Below, in pieces: positions 33,263 to 44,700 of a DNA stretch of 64,000 nucleotides (positions are counted from its first letter, which is position 1; every line of letters starts with the position of its first letter). Source of the DNA: Schistosoma mansoni. Lineage: Eukaryota; Platyhelminthes; Trematoda; Strigeidida; Schistosomatidae. The position numbers and the translations under genes are program-made. Under the pieces are notes generated by a model, which saw nothing but the letters and a program-made list of their open reading frames with translations, was not told the origin of the DNA and made no database searches. The stretch lies in assembly GCF_000237925.1 (NCBI RefSeq), contig NC_031495.1:18682435-18746434 (forward strand), given 5' to 3'.

Positions 33263-34334
33263 TTTACTCAGGTATTAAATTAATGAAACGGAAATATTGA
33301 TCGTAATAATGATATAATTGAGTAGGCTAAATATCTTGTTCTAAAGTACGGACTTGGCTTGAGAAATTTTCATTCACTTACAGACATATTTTTGGTTGTT
33401 TCTATCATTTCTTTATATGAACATTAACACAGTAGAAAATTCTCAAGAATAAATGTGTTCACATACACCATGAGTACGTTCAGCCATTAAAACAGATTTA
33501 CTTTAGATTATGATCAGCATAAAAGTATCCAATCTCTTTATAAATAAACAGATTTATGTTAATTTCACAGACTCAAGTGACTTCATCAACATTAATTGTC
33601 TTATTGAATCCATTAACACTGTGAAATGTATTACCTTATCGTAACTTACTGTGGTATTTGTACTAACTGATAATTCCTTCGTACTTGACTGCGTACTTAT
33701 TTAGCTCTACCTGCCTAACATTGCACTATAACGGGAATTCTTAGTTAGCGAATCAGTTTGATTACTTCTAATTATCATATTATTATACAAACTACTAATT
33801 ATGATATTGATGAATATAATCGTAGGAACAATCAATGACATTGCTAGCAAGTTCAGTGGAATTTTTATCACATTCAAGCATAATAATTGAAAGACTGGAG
33901 CTGCTGTTTGCAAGCCTGTAGAATACATTTTGTAAGGCAGAAACTAAGAATGAGAGAACAGCTGAAATAATAAGTATGAGTTATTACACCAAAAGCTTTA
34001 GCTCTGACTTAGAATACATCGCACACTGTATATTATTTAGGTACTGCTGCAAATATTGAGTAGCTGTGAGCTGAACTAAGTTATTGAAAGGATTTATAGG
34101 GTCTATTCATGTCGCTGAACACAAAAGAATCCCACTTACATTCTTTGATAAGCGTCTACTTATGTTTATTATACTGGCGGACTACTTTCGAGTTCAGAAA
34201 AATAAGTATGTCTTTTTCCACAATTCATATGAACAACATTTACACAATCTATTATGCTAGATCATTGGCTCACATTTAGTACTATAACAAATGCTAGTTT
34301 TTATTTAGTCATTTATATAGTGGTTATGGATTTA
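33263..34334. other. Intergenic stretch, unassigned
   Basis: AT-rich. I saw no supported gene or repeat. Confidence 0.4.
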
Positions 34335-36100
34335 TTTATCTGAACACATAATTATTGGTACAAGGGGGCACCAGATATATATGCGCCACACAAACTAATA
34401 AGAATGGTAAGCAGAAAAGAAGGTAAGGTGTGTATAAGAAAAAAACAAAAAAAACCCGCAGATTAGTGTACGTTAGTGTAACAATAAGAATAATAATGGG
34501 GGAAACGGAAAGGTACAGTCAGACTCATTCCATGACGTTGGAACACTCCCTAGCTCCCAGACCTTCGTAAACAACTGTCAATTCCTTAGCCAGAAAGTCA
34601 TCACCATCTTTCAAAAGAGCCAGAGGTAAGTCATCTGGGCCCGGTGATTTGTAGCGCTTTGAGGGTTGGAGCTTTTGCAGAATTCCGCTCCATTTGGTGG
34701 AGCAGTCGTCACCGTCCACAGAGGGCAGGACAGCCTGATCGACGTTGCCGGAGCAGCAGGCCAGTTGGACTGCTCTTCAAAGAATTCTGCACATCGTCCA
34801 AGGCGTCGATGTATGTTAGTTATTGGCATCCAGTCATCTTTACATATTGTTTCACTCACACAAGACTTCATGCCGCCAGTAGCTCGGATGAACTGAAAGA
34901 ACTTCCGGCAGTTACCAGATGCAGCTGCTGCTTCCAGCTCATTAGCACGCTCCGAACACCAGGCTTCTCGGTTCTTACGCATGCTTTGCCCAATTTCACC
35001 ACGTAACAGCCTTCGTTTGTGGTCATACTCACGGTCACCCGGAGTAGACCGACGGGCTTCCATCGGTTGTAAGGAGCCCGAAGAAACCCAGTGTTTGTAA
35101 GCGGGACGTTTCGCGAAGCCGCAAGCGGCTTTACTCGCCATTTTCATGGCGTCATGCAGTTGCAACCAATGCTCATCCATAATTTTCGGTGAGATGGTAG
35201 CTAGCCTAGAAGCTAGCTCGGTCAGAAACTAACTTGCAACCAATTTACTGACATCAATCAGTTGATGACGGTCAATTCGTTGGCCACTGAAAAGTAAGGT
35301 AAGATTGGTGCAGACCAGGGGATGATCAGACTCCAGATAGGTACTCCAAAAGGAGCGGCAGTCTTGTACACAACCACGCCAGCGGTAGCTGATCGCGATG
35401 TGATCAATCTGAGTCCAGGCTTGAGATGCAGAGGGAGGACGCCAGGTGGCACACCGGCGATGACTGCCGGAAGTTAGTGCTAGCCAGAAACAGGTCGTGG
35501 TCTGTGAACAGTTGCAGTAGACGGTCCCCGTTATCTGTCCTGCGACCAACAAGTCCCCATCGGCCATCTAAACGACTCTCTTCTGTGCCTAGACGCCCGA
35601 CCTGTGCATTCAAGTCTCCGACTAAAACTACAATATCTGTCGAACGCGCTTTCTGGAGAAGAACAGCTAACTGGTGGTATAATTCATCCTTGATTGCATC
35701 CGGGCTGCAATCTGTCGGTGCATAGGCGGAGATGACGAAAAGACATCGTTTCTCACGCTGATTTCTTCTCACTTTGATGGAACTTTCTAATCTAACAGCA
35801 CATAACCGACTGTTAATGTGGATCCAATCGATTAGTGCTGCCTCAGCTCTAGCGCTTTGTGCGACATCAACGCCAGCAAAACCAAACGAAGATGCCACAG
35901 GTTCCCACGATAAGAGCACGTGGAACAGGCTTTTTGAAGTGACAGATGGAAAGCGAATTTTTAGTACTTCACCAGTCTTGAATACGGGTCTCGGATAGAC
36001 AACAAAAGTTGACATTAAGATTTTCTAAAGACAGCCAGCCCTATCTGGTGTCCGATCTGCATTAAGTGTGGTCATATATAAAGTGCATGTGTTCTTTACT
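34335..36100 (-). mobile_element. RTE-like LINE (second family) lacking its RT core
   Basis: Minus-strand segments related to, but distinct from, the LINE at 8504. At 35404-36015 the endonuclease runs GVDVAQSARAEAALIDWIHI, then CLFVISAYAPTDCSPD and VGDLNAQVGRLG. At 35229-35567 it ends with AWTQIDHIAISYRWRG and ESDHPLV. At 34611-35180 lies the linker, with REAWCSERANELEAAAASGN. At 34525-34719 is the start of the reverse transcriptase fingers (KSPGPDDLPLALLKDGDDF). The reading then jumps straight to the 3' UTR and the TTTAAATAAAT-type tail (34340-34405), with no YADD/FADD region. So an internal deletion removed the RT core and C terminus, and several frame breaks are also present. Confidence 0.82.
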
Positions 36101-36505
36101 TCGCCACTATTTCTGGATGTAAGATTACAATCGCTACTGCAGAATTAATTCGGCTCACACACCAGAAGGAAACCTGATTTGTTAAAAAATGTTATCACAA
36201 ACAAACTGGTTGATCTTTGAAGTATTAATATTCCCGGAAGTTTTCATACTGACTATTAACTTTTTACTACACGGTCTAATAAATCTATCTGATAGTCTTT
36301 TTCTCAAAAAATTAACATCATGCAAAAGTCTATGGGAAATATAATGACTTTTGTACAAAGTCAATGTATTTTTTAATATAGATATTCAGTAAGAAATTAA
36401 TTGCTGATGACATGAAGATGCTTATGTGACGTACAGTTACCATCAGACAGAAGGAAGGAATATTTTACAAATTTATTTATATCATATAAAATAAATTTTT
36501 AAGAA

Positions 36506-36581
36506 TCATTCTTGTTGGACAAATGGATTAGGTATAGACTCCATTCCATCTGCAGGACAAACAAGTTCCACAGATGGACCC
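36506..36581 (-). CDS. LSM7: LSM7, exon 2
   Basis: Second and last coding exon, 76 bases. The acceptor (TTATCTCTTACAG on the minus strand) is followed by a base that completes an AGG arginine codon, then GPSVELVCPADGMESIPNPF and VQQE before a TGA at 36508-36506. Human LSM7 has the same CP-x-DGME-x-IPNPF-x-QQ tail. A TAAATAAA motif on the minus strand just beyond the stop could serve as poly(A) signal. Confidence 0.95.
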
Positions 36582-38159
36582 CTGTAAGAGATAAAAAAGA
36601 AAGTCAAAAGAGATTGTGATTATTAATTATAATAACTCTTTGTGTAATTATATAGAAAGTATGACATGGTCTATTCAAAAACCTAAGCTTTAAAATAACT
36701 TCCAATGTTATATAAATTTTATTGGGTATAAAACCATTTCAATAAGAACAATAGAAGCTTAGGAAAAGTACTTCTTGCAAACTGATTCGAAAAAGACAAT
36801 AAAATGACGAAAAAAACCACTTCAATTGTCTAGTATAATCAATATGAAAACCGAAAGCACTTTTCAGTTGGTTTTATATTAGTAAATTCACGAAAAATTT
36901 TCGTGTGCCATAGCTATTCTTATATGTCTAGTGGGTTTAATGTACTATTTATCACCTGCCTTGATGACACGAGCCAATACTCTGTAATAATATACCTTGT
37001 AATAAGTACATGTAAAATAACTGTGTATGTGTCAGATTAGCTGACAAAAGTGTTCAGTTTTAAGTGAGGAATTTTATGTATATGCATTCTATCACAGAGT
37101 AGTACTGCTGTAATAAGCTTGAATTGTGAAAGAACAGGTAGTTTCATGAGAATCGAAATACGGATTAAAACCTCAGAACTCCACAGTTCAGCTAATTACT
37201 AACCGAACACAATTAAAAACTGTAAACGATAATTACTCAACAAGAGATCATTTTTATATGATACAAGGCATTGTAGCATTAATTTTCTAATTATAAATAA
37301 TATTAATTCAGCATTCTTAGGTTAGCTTTTGATGTGAAGTTGAATAAGATAGTTGTAGCATCTAATTTTACATAAGATATCCACATTTAAATCAAGTGAT
37401 TTCAGGACAGCTTTAAATAGATTCTCGTTAGCATAAGAACAGCTATCTAGTTATTATAATGGATGTTAATGCCTAGTTTTCAAGAAAACATTATCTGAAA
37501 TTCTTGTGACAAGACCTGAATATAACTTTGCTTTCGTCTGTTTCATTTTCTCAAACTATTGATTCAAGTTAAATAACTAATATGGGACAGTATGTTTGAA
37601 AATGGATTAATAAACCTGATAAAAAAGACAATAGTTTGATGTTTTCTGAACTTGAATAAATTACCGTAGTTTTCAAGAGGTTTGATGTTACATAACGTAA
37701 GTCATTAGTCATCCATTTAGCACACTTGAATATTAAAAATTTATGATCAAACACTAAAATTTAAATATATTTAAACAGAGTGGCAGAAATTCTTATTTCG
37801 GGTTAAAAAAAACGTAATGAAAGAACAGAGTTGTTAAATACTAAGTAGGAATAACATAGAAAGATGACGATTAATAGTTTGGAGCAATTTCTTATAACAC
37901 TAAACACTAAAACTCACCTACAAACCACAAGGGCAAGTTCTCTTGTATCTTCGGTCAAACGATGAGGATCATCTGGATCACGAAGGAATTCAGTAGTACA
38001 ATCAATCACCATATTCTGTAAATTATCACATCCTTTTAAGATACCAACAGCTTCCCGTCCACCTGAAAATTTGACACGAATCCTTTTATCTATATACTTG
38101 TTTAAATCAATAATAGACTCTTTCTTATGTTTTTCTGGTTGTTTATCTCCAGTAGGCAT
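36506..38159 (-). CDS. LSM7: LSM7, complete two-exon gene (105 aa)
   Basis: LSm7 is one of seven Sm-like proteins that form rings. LSm2-8 binds the 3' U tract of U6 snRNA in the nucleus, and LSm1-7 acts in cytoplasmic deadenylation-dependent mRNA decay. Exon 1 (38159-37918) encodes MPTGDKQPEKHKKESIIDLN, then KYIDKRIRVKFSGGREAVGI and LKGCDNLQNMVIDCTTEFL. These carry the Sm1 motif, and Sm2 ends with TRELALVVCR. The donor after 37918 is AG|GTGAGT. The 1336-base intron ends at 36582 and exon 2 completes the protein. Exon lengths 242 and 76 sum to 106 codons including the stop, against 103 residues in human. The start is the ATG at 38159, since the family begins just before the KKES block; the open frame upstream of it does not match the family. 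Confidence 0.97.
36582..37917 (-). other. LSM7 intron
   Basis: GT-AG intron of 1336 bases splitting an arginine codon. AT-rich, no repeat recognised. Confidence 0.9.
37918..38159 (-). CDS. LSM7: LSM7, exon 1
   Basis: First coding exon, 242 bases, carrying almost the whole Sm fold: the helix-proximal KESIIDLNKYIDK, Sm1 (RIRVKFSGGREAVGILKGCD) and most of Sm2. Upstream, a TTTCTAG about 7 bases before the ATG could be a splice acceptor for a non-coding or trans-spliced leader; this is inference only. Confidence 0.96.
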
Positions 38160-38339
38160 TCTTGCTAGAAATGTGTAGATAAGATTAATTAGAACAATAT
38201 CAAAATTTATCACTAACAAATATGAATTATTAAAACAATTTTACGAAGAACGATCATTTTCAAGTTGTTATTGTTAAATGGGATGAATATCTGGTGTTTT
38301 ATATATGCTTCCATTTTGAAGGTAGAATGGTTGCTGGAA

Positions 38340-38342
<3 letters not shown>

Positions 38343-38390
<48 letters not shown>
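38343..38390. repeat. (TA)n microsatellite
   Basis: About 48 bases of TA repeats upstream of LSM7. Confidence 0.9.
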
Positions 38391-38848
38391 TTTTCAAAAT
38401 GAATTCAAGATTATTGTTTGGATATTTCAAGAAGTCATCAAATGCTGAAAAGATTTAGCATCAATTTAAAATAATATATAATCAAAATAGAATTGAGTGG
38501 TAGATTATTTTGAATAAAGATATAAAGGTATAAATAAGATAAGACAGTAGACATCAAAATATTTTTTTGTAATCTTATTCTTTCTACTTATTTGTGGATC
38601 AGTAACCAGTAATAATTAAAAAAGCTTATCCGAAAGTAAGCTAAAATATAAACTACATAAGATGGTTTCATATTCAAAGAGCATTATTTAAAATTAATAG
38701 GGATAAATCATTTTTCTTTAAAATAAAAAAATAATAATATTCAGTATATTCAAACAACTTCTATTTATCTAGTATTATTTGAATGTGAAAATCTATACAA
38801 TTTTGAAAACTAAATATCGGCTGAGAATTCGAATAACTAAGGGAACAA

Positions 38849-39370
38849 GTGCCCCCAAATGCCCTGGTACGGCCGAGAGTGGGGAGAGTCTGCTCTCCCT
38901 CTCGAAATGCTCTAACATGGCCACACGTATTTAGCCTCTGCCAGGGAGGTCCTACTCACTGCCTTCTCGTAGCACTACTGTAGTTTACCAAAATGAGAGG
39001 ACGAAAAGCGAATGTTTGGTGCTCTAACCGGGTTGGTGGACACGAAAAGTTCACCTAGGGGAGTTGGAAAATCCTGATTCCAAACCAATGGTTTACATGG
39101 GCTCCAGTATCCTGAGGGAACAAATGGCGTATGAATCAATCGTTGGTCACCGGTTACCATGGGACTGCACCTCCTAACGTTGCTCCACTGCCCCCTGTAG
39201 GTTAGACCTTTAGGTCAAAGGCTCCGGGTATGACCCCCTAAGAAAACCACCTGTTTTAGTTTGGACACCTGGGCAGTATCACAACCCTCACACAAATCAA
39301 ATGAGATTTTTGCGGCGCATATATATCTGGTGCCTTTTTGTACCAATATTTATGTGTTTAAATAAATAAA
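38849..39370 (+). mobile_element. Retroposon with 11-base target duplications and LINE-shared tail
   Basis: A 522-base element is flanked by exact TAAGGGAACAA copies at 38838-38848 and 39371-39381. It is GC-richer than its surroundings. Its last 75 bases, GCGGCGCATATATATCTGG through TGTACCAATATTTATGTG to TTTAAATAAATAAA, match the 3' tail of the LINE at 34335-36100. No reverse transcriptase is encoded. It is either a severely 5'-truncated LINE consisting of 3' UTR or a SINE-like partner using that LINE's machinery. The only ORF (61 codons, minus strand) is not convincing. Confidence 0.85.
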
Positions 39371-39381
39371 TAAGGGAACAA

Positions 39382-41661
39382 CTAACATTTGTTTGGTTTA
39401 TGTTGAAAAGTTTTAAGAAAAAGAAAATATAAAACTCTTGTTAATATTGGTACGAGTTATGTTTTATTTATTACTTAAAGTCGAATTAAATATCCTTAAA
39501 TGTTATAACTTTATTCGCTAAAAATTTACTATCAATTAATTGAGTTTTACTCAGCTTGTAATATATGAATTGTAATGCCTTCTGGTATTTTACTTGCATA
39601 GTCGAGTTATGAGCTTCTGTAATTAAGGTACTTGTAACTTATCATAAAACTTAAAAGATTAAAACGAATATGATAACGAAACTATAAAGTTTTGTTATTT
39701 AAAACTATTATTAAACGTTGGTTTAAGTTAAATTTCTTATTGTACACAAAAATCATCAGATATGGTTGGGATTTTGTGATTTTCATAAGAATTGATGAAA
39801 TTGTACTTCATGTTTCTTGTATTCAATCAGAGACTGTGGTTGGATAATTTCGAACATATTTTCGGATAGTGATAAAAACTAGTCATTGTTCAAATCCGGA
39901 TTATTCTTATATCATTTTCAGATTAAGAATAATTCAAAGAGTGGTTGCGCATATAAATATTCTTAATCGATTGTACACATGAGATCGATTTATCATTACC
40001 ACTGAAAATTATTTCTGGCGGTTATAGGAGTGAGTCATCCAACAGAGTACAAAAGTGTATAACTATAACAGTCAAATCCAAAGTTCTATCAAATTTTATC
40101 ATGAAGATAAGTGTCACAGTTCATTGGTTGCAAATAATCTTCAAATTCAAGTTTGTGAATATTTTATGGTTGTAACCTATTTAGTTAGCGGCGAAACGTA
40201 ACTGATAAATTACATCAAGTTATATACTGAACAAACCATATCTCAAGGTTAGGTGATAAGTTAGATGAAAGCATGGGCAGGGTACAATAAGTGGATTACC
40301 AACATAGCGAAGGTCCATCTAGGCTGATTACGAGTTTCTATGATAAGTGAACTGGACTGTAAAGTTGAAGTGACTAGGTTAAAATATAGATGGAGGTTAC
40401 GCATTTCGATGGGTAACTCTATCACAATCACTTAATTCTTATTATTCCACGAACACTAATAGCACTATTTTTTTGAATCCTGGAAAAATCTATCTAAAAT
40501 TCATTTACCATAACTACTTATTTACCATTTGATTGCTTACCCATTCTCATATTCTATTTCATTTTACAAACAAAAGCCGAAGGGAGAATATTTCAAATAG
40601 AAATGCATGTTGGCTTTTAAATAAATCAGATAATTAGTTTACGAATATTTTTCAATGAACATTACCGATGTGTGCTTCAGTTTGTGTATAAGAACCATTT
40701 GATTTATCTCAGTCATTAATCATAAGAAGAGAAGTACAAACACTTAAGATACCGAATCAGGGTTTTATCTGATTTGCACAGAACATAATAAAATTAACAA
40801 CTGATAAGTAGAAGAATATATATCACTGATTCCTAATTCTTAGTTTATCATCTTGCCCTAGGAAAATAATACCCACTATTTTGAGGTGCTTGCTCGTCAA
40901 GATTATTCTGAATTTCTTGTATTCATTTTAGTCATCCTGTCAACTATCTCATATATAAGTACGGTGAACAACTTTTACTACAATACACGTTAGTTTTATT
41001 ACAATGCGTAGAATTATCTCATACATCAGTCGAATTCCAGTGGCTTGTTCAGATGTGAATAAAACTTACATTATCAAAAAAGAAAAAATGTTTCTTTTCC
41101 CTCAAAAAAAACAGCTGTACACTTTTAGATGCTACAACAGTCATAATCGATGTAGAGACTAGCACAAATGTGTATTGGCTGAAGTTGCCATACCACTTTA
41201 GCATAATGGGATTAAATTTTACAGAAGTTAAAACATTGACTACCTATTTTAAAATGCAAGTAACAGCATAATAACGAAGAAAACAATCAGTATTATGAAT
41301 GTCAGACATTCATAATTAGAGGGACACAAAAAAGAAGTGCAATTTGTTCAATATTATCATTTTTATTAGAAGAAAATTAATACATAAATTAATTACGAAT
41401 ACTATACATAAATCATAAGTTGATACAGTTGATTATATAAATAATGAAACCTATTACAACCATTATCACGTATGTAATAGAAAATCACAAATAGGGTTTA
41501 AATTAGGAAATATGAAGGGAGAGAGAAGGGAAAATATCTGGTAAGAAAGAGCATGACAAAAACAAACGACCATTTTAAAGATTAAAGTAAAACTGGATCA
41601 GAGAGAATGTTTACTTGGAAGACTGTGTAAATAAATAAATAAATACCATAGCCATGGAACT
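39382..41661. other. Spacer between LSM7 and ATG16L
   Basis: AT-rich. A short piece at about 41160-41215 (GAAGTTGCCATACCACTTTA) matches the 3' UTR of the RTE-like LINE (8530-8590), minus orientation. The rest includes the ATG16L 3' UTR and nothing else I can name. Confidence 0.5.
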
Positions 41662-41755
41662 TTACAAACTAGACCAAACAATTGCTTTCTTAATACGTTC
41701 ACATGAAACAAGAGAATTACCATTCGGATTCCAATGACAACAGACGACAATATTT
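41662..41755 (-). CDS. ATG16L: ATG16L, exon 13 (C terminus)
   Basis: After the acceptor TTTCATTTCAG, one base completes a threonine codon and the exon reads NIVVCCHWNPNGNSLVSCER, then IKKAIVWSSL and TAA. This is the last WD40 strand set, equivalent to the human AVAWSPSGSHVVSVDKG and AVLW segments. It is too short to stand out as an ORF and was found by matching family and phase. Confidence 0.9.
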
Positions 41756-44700
41756 CTGAAATGAAACAGACGAAATAAAAGATTTGAGTTTAAACTGAGT
41801 GACATAACACAATAGTAGGTTTACAGATTCGCGTGGGAAATGTAAACTTAATATATAAAATTGAAATATTTAAAATATAACTAATATGCATTATGAATGC
41901 GAAGAAATTTAACTATGAATGAATAATCAACGAGAAGGTATAACACATTCGAGGTCTCATTATTGAAACATATGAGTATCCCAGCTAATTGTGAAGCATA
42001 CCTAGTCTCAACATCACCTCAAATTCCAATGTATTGAGAGGTTTAAGCTAACGCATCCAAAAAAAGGAATATTCTACAAGTAGGGTTTACTTTTTTTAAA
42101 TCAGTACAGCAGACACACTTTATGGTAACCAAAGATAGTTGATTGGTTGGGCTTCCAGATAAAAGGTGTATTGAAAGTACAATTATATCAAGATTTAACT
42201 TAAGTAGATTGTAGATAACTGGGAACAATATGACAAGGTCAAATGAGGGAAGAGTAGTTCAGTGTTTTTGTTTCTATATCTAATATACATACTGCTAAGA
42301 GGGTCCTATGTTACTCAGTTTTGTGAATAAGTGTTAGTTCTTCCTTGTAGAGATAACCACGAGTACAACATTTTAGTTCATATTTTCCAATAACTTTTGC
42401 ACTTTCCACACTGACTGTTACAACCTTTGGTCTGCTAATCTCTTGCATCCCCAGGTCATATTTTTGGTACTATAAATACAAAGCTGTTCCATTGAATTTT
42501 TCGTTTCTAAATACCACGTTTTATCGCAGTGCTGTGTTCCTTTGAGTTTTACTGCTGGGGATCATTATAAAAGATTTATATGTGACAGTTTCCGCCTTAT
42601 CGAGTTCGCAATAGTTTCAGTCCATAGCAGAGTAATTTCGATCGTTCTTAATTAGCAATTATCGTGGACCGAATCAAACAAAAACGCAAAATACGACACA
42701 CATTGACGCTACTACTGATAACTAGAAAGGTGGTATAGATACCAGATAATTTGTGAATTAGCAAAAAGAAAACTAGGGATTAATTCAAGTTCGATATACA
42801 ATGTCTATGAGAATTGCAAGCTCTAAAAAGCTTATACTTTGAAGGTGACTAAGAAATGATTTGCGAATTCATGGGATGTGAATCAGTCAAATTTATCTGG
42901 ATAAGAGGATATGTGCGTCTGAATAGCTGATCAAATAAGGAATTCGAAATGACAGTAATGAAAAATATACCAATAATGGGATACGGTTTTTGGTGATTAG
43001 TTTTTCCAGAGGGAAAATAATTCGACCGACTTATAGGTAGATCGGGTAAAAGGTAAAACGAAGGCTTAACTAATGAATAACTGAATGTTATGAATAAGTC
43101 TACAAAACTGAAACTTCCTGTTAAACATATGAAACGTATATTGTTTGGTATAACAGAAAACTATTGATACTATATTAGCTCTTTAGAGAATGGAATAGAA
43201 TCCAATGTGTCACGGATTGAGTATTTGTTTAAATTATAAATATGTACAGAGCTAGGTATGTTCGTTTATAATGATGATATAAATGACTCTTGACAAATAT
43301 TTAAGTATCTAATTGGTTACTGCTATGCACGTTTTTTACGTAGGGATAAACTTAACACAATAGCCATACTTGAGATGACAGACTTTTTAGTATAATTTTT
43401 CATCAAACAGTTGATTTCATATTATATACACATATGCAGGTATTTCATACACATTAAGTTTATTGAAAGTGTGGATTACAGCCTGATACATACACCTACA
43501 TGTACTTGGTAAATGAATTACGAAATTAAAAGCGTACATCCTCATGAGAGGTAATTTTTAAAAACCACAAACTTAGTATCTTTCATAGTTGAAAGCGTGA
43601 GTCAATTGAAGCTAGACCACCATGGAAAACCTAGAAGCACTGTATCGTATTTATTTTATTTATTTATTGTGACATGAGCTATTGATATATTGCTTCGTAA
43701 ACAACATATTAAAACCCGATAGTTAAATGAGAATGAATTTGCTTAATATCGAGCCATGTAAGAACAAAATATGATTAAGTGATAATTCTGTACCTTGAGG
43801 AAAAAGAAAATGAAGGCTTCAATGAAGTCTATCGATTGTATCAGATAATGCAATAGTACTTGTTTTCCTACCTACTTGACTTTCTTGTCATTAACGTTAT
43901 TACATAGAAAATTTGAGTGTGCAGTGTATATCAAATGAACAGGCTTCAAGCATCCGAAAGATAAAAAAGGAACTAATGAAGAGGAAACAGAAAGAAATCG
44001 ATAACCATCACACAAAAGAATCAGTTGAGTAGCGATTACACGATTTTTAAAGTACGTTTAATTTTAGATGACAATTTAGGAAATCGAAACATACGTGTGA
44101 TCACGGAGACAAATTTCTAAATTCCCTGAAACTGTACTCCAAATATAAACCCCACCATCATGTCCACCAGCAGCTACATAATCTGAGTCAGGTGAGAAAC
44201 ATGGCCGAACTATGTCTAAACCTGTCTGAAAACCATCAGCTTTCAAGCATTGCGTAACTTGATTCGTACGTAAATCCACAATTTCTAAAGTGTTGTTACG
44301 TGTACAAGCTAAAACAGTTGTGAAATCTAAGAAATGTAAAAAAATAGTTAGATGTAAAATTGTTTTCTGTCAATTAAAAACAAAAGGGTATTTTTAGCTA
44401 ATAGCAAAGTACTCTTTTACTTTAGAGAATACACAGAAGTATTCAGTAAGGATTTAATCCCATTTTCAGATAATTTATTTCCCTATGTTAGCTTTTTATA
44501 CATATTCAACGAAATGGATCAAAAAGAGCTGTTCAAAGTATTAGTCTTTTAGTGATCTACTGGTTTCTTTCTATGATGTGCATCAGAAACTGAACAACAG
44601 CAGTACGATTATATCTCATAAAGTGTTTACAAGCATACACATACAGCATTACAAAGTTTAAATGGTGAATTAATTGAAAAATTTTTATTTTCAGTTGTCA

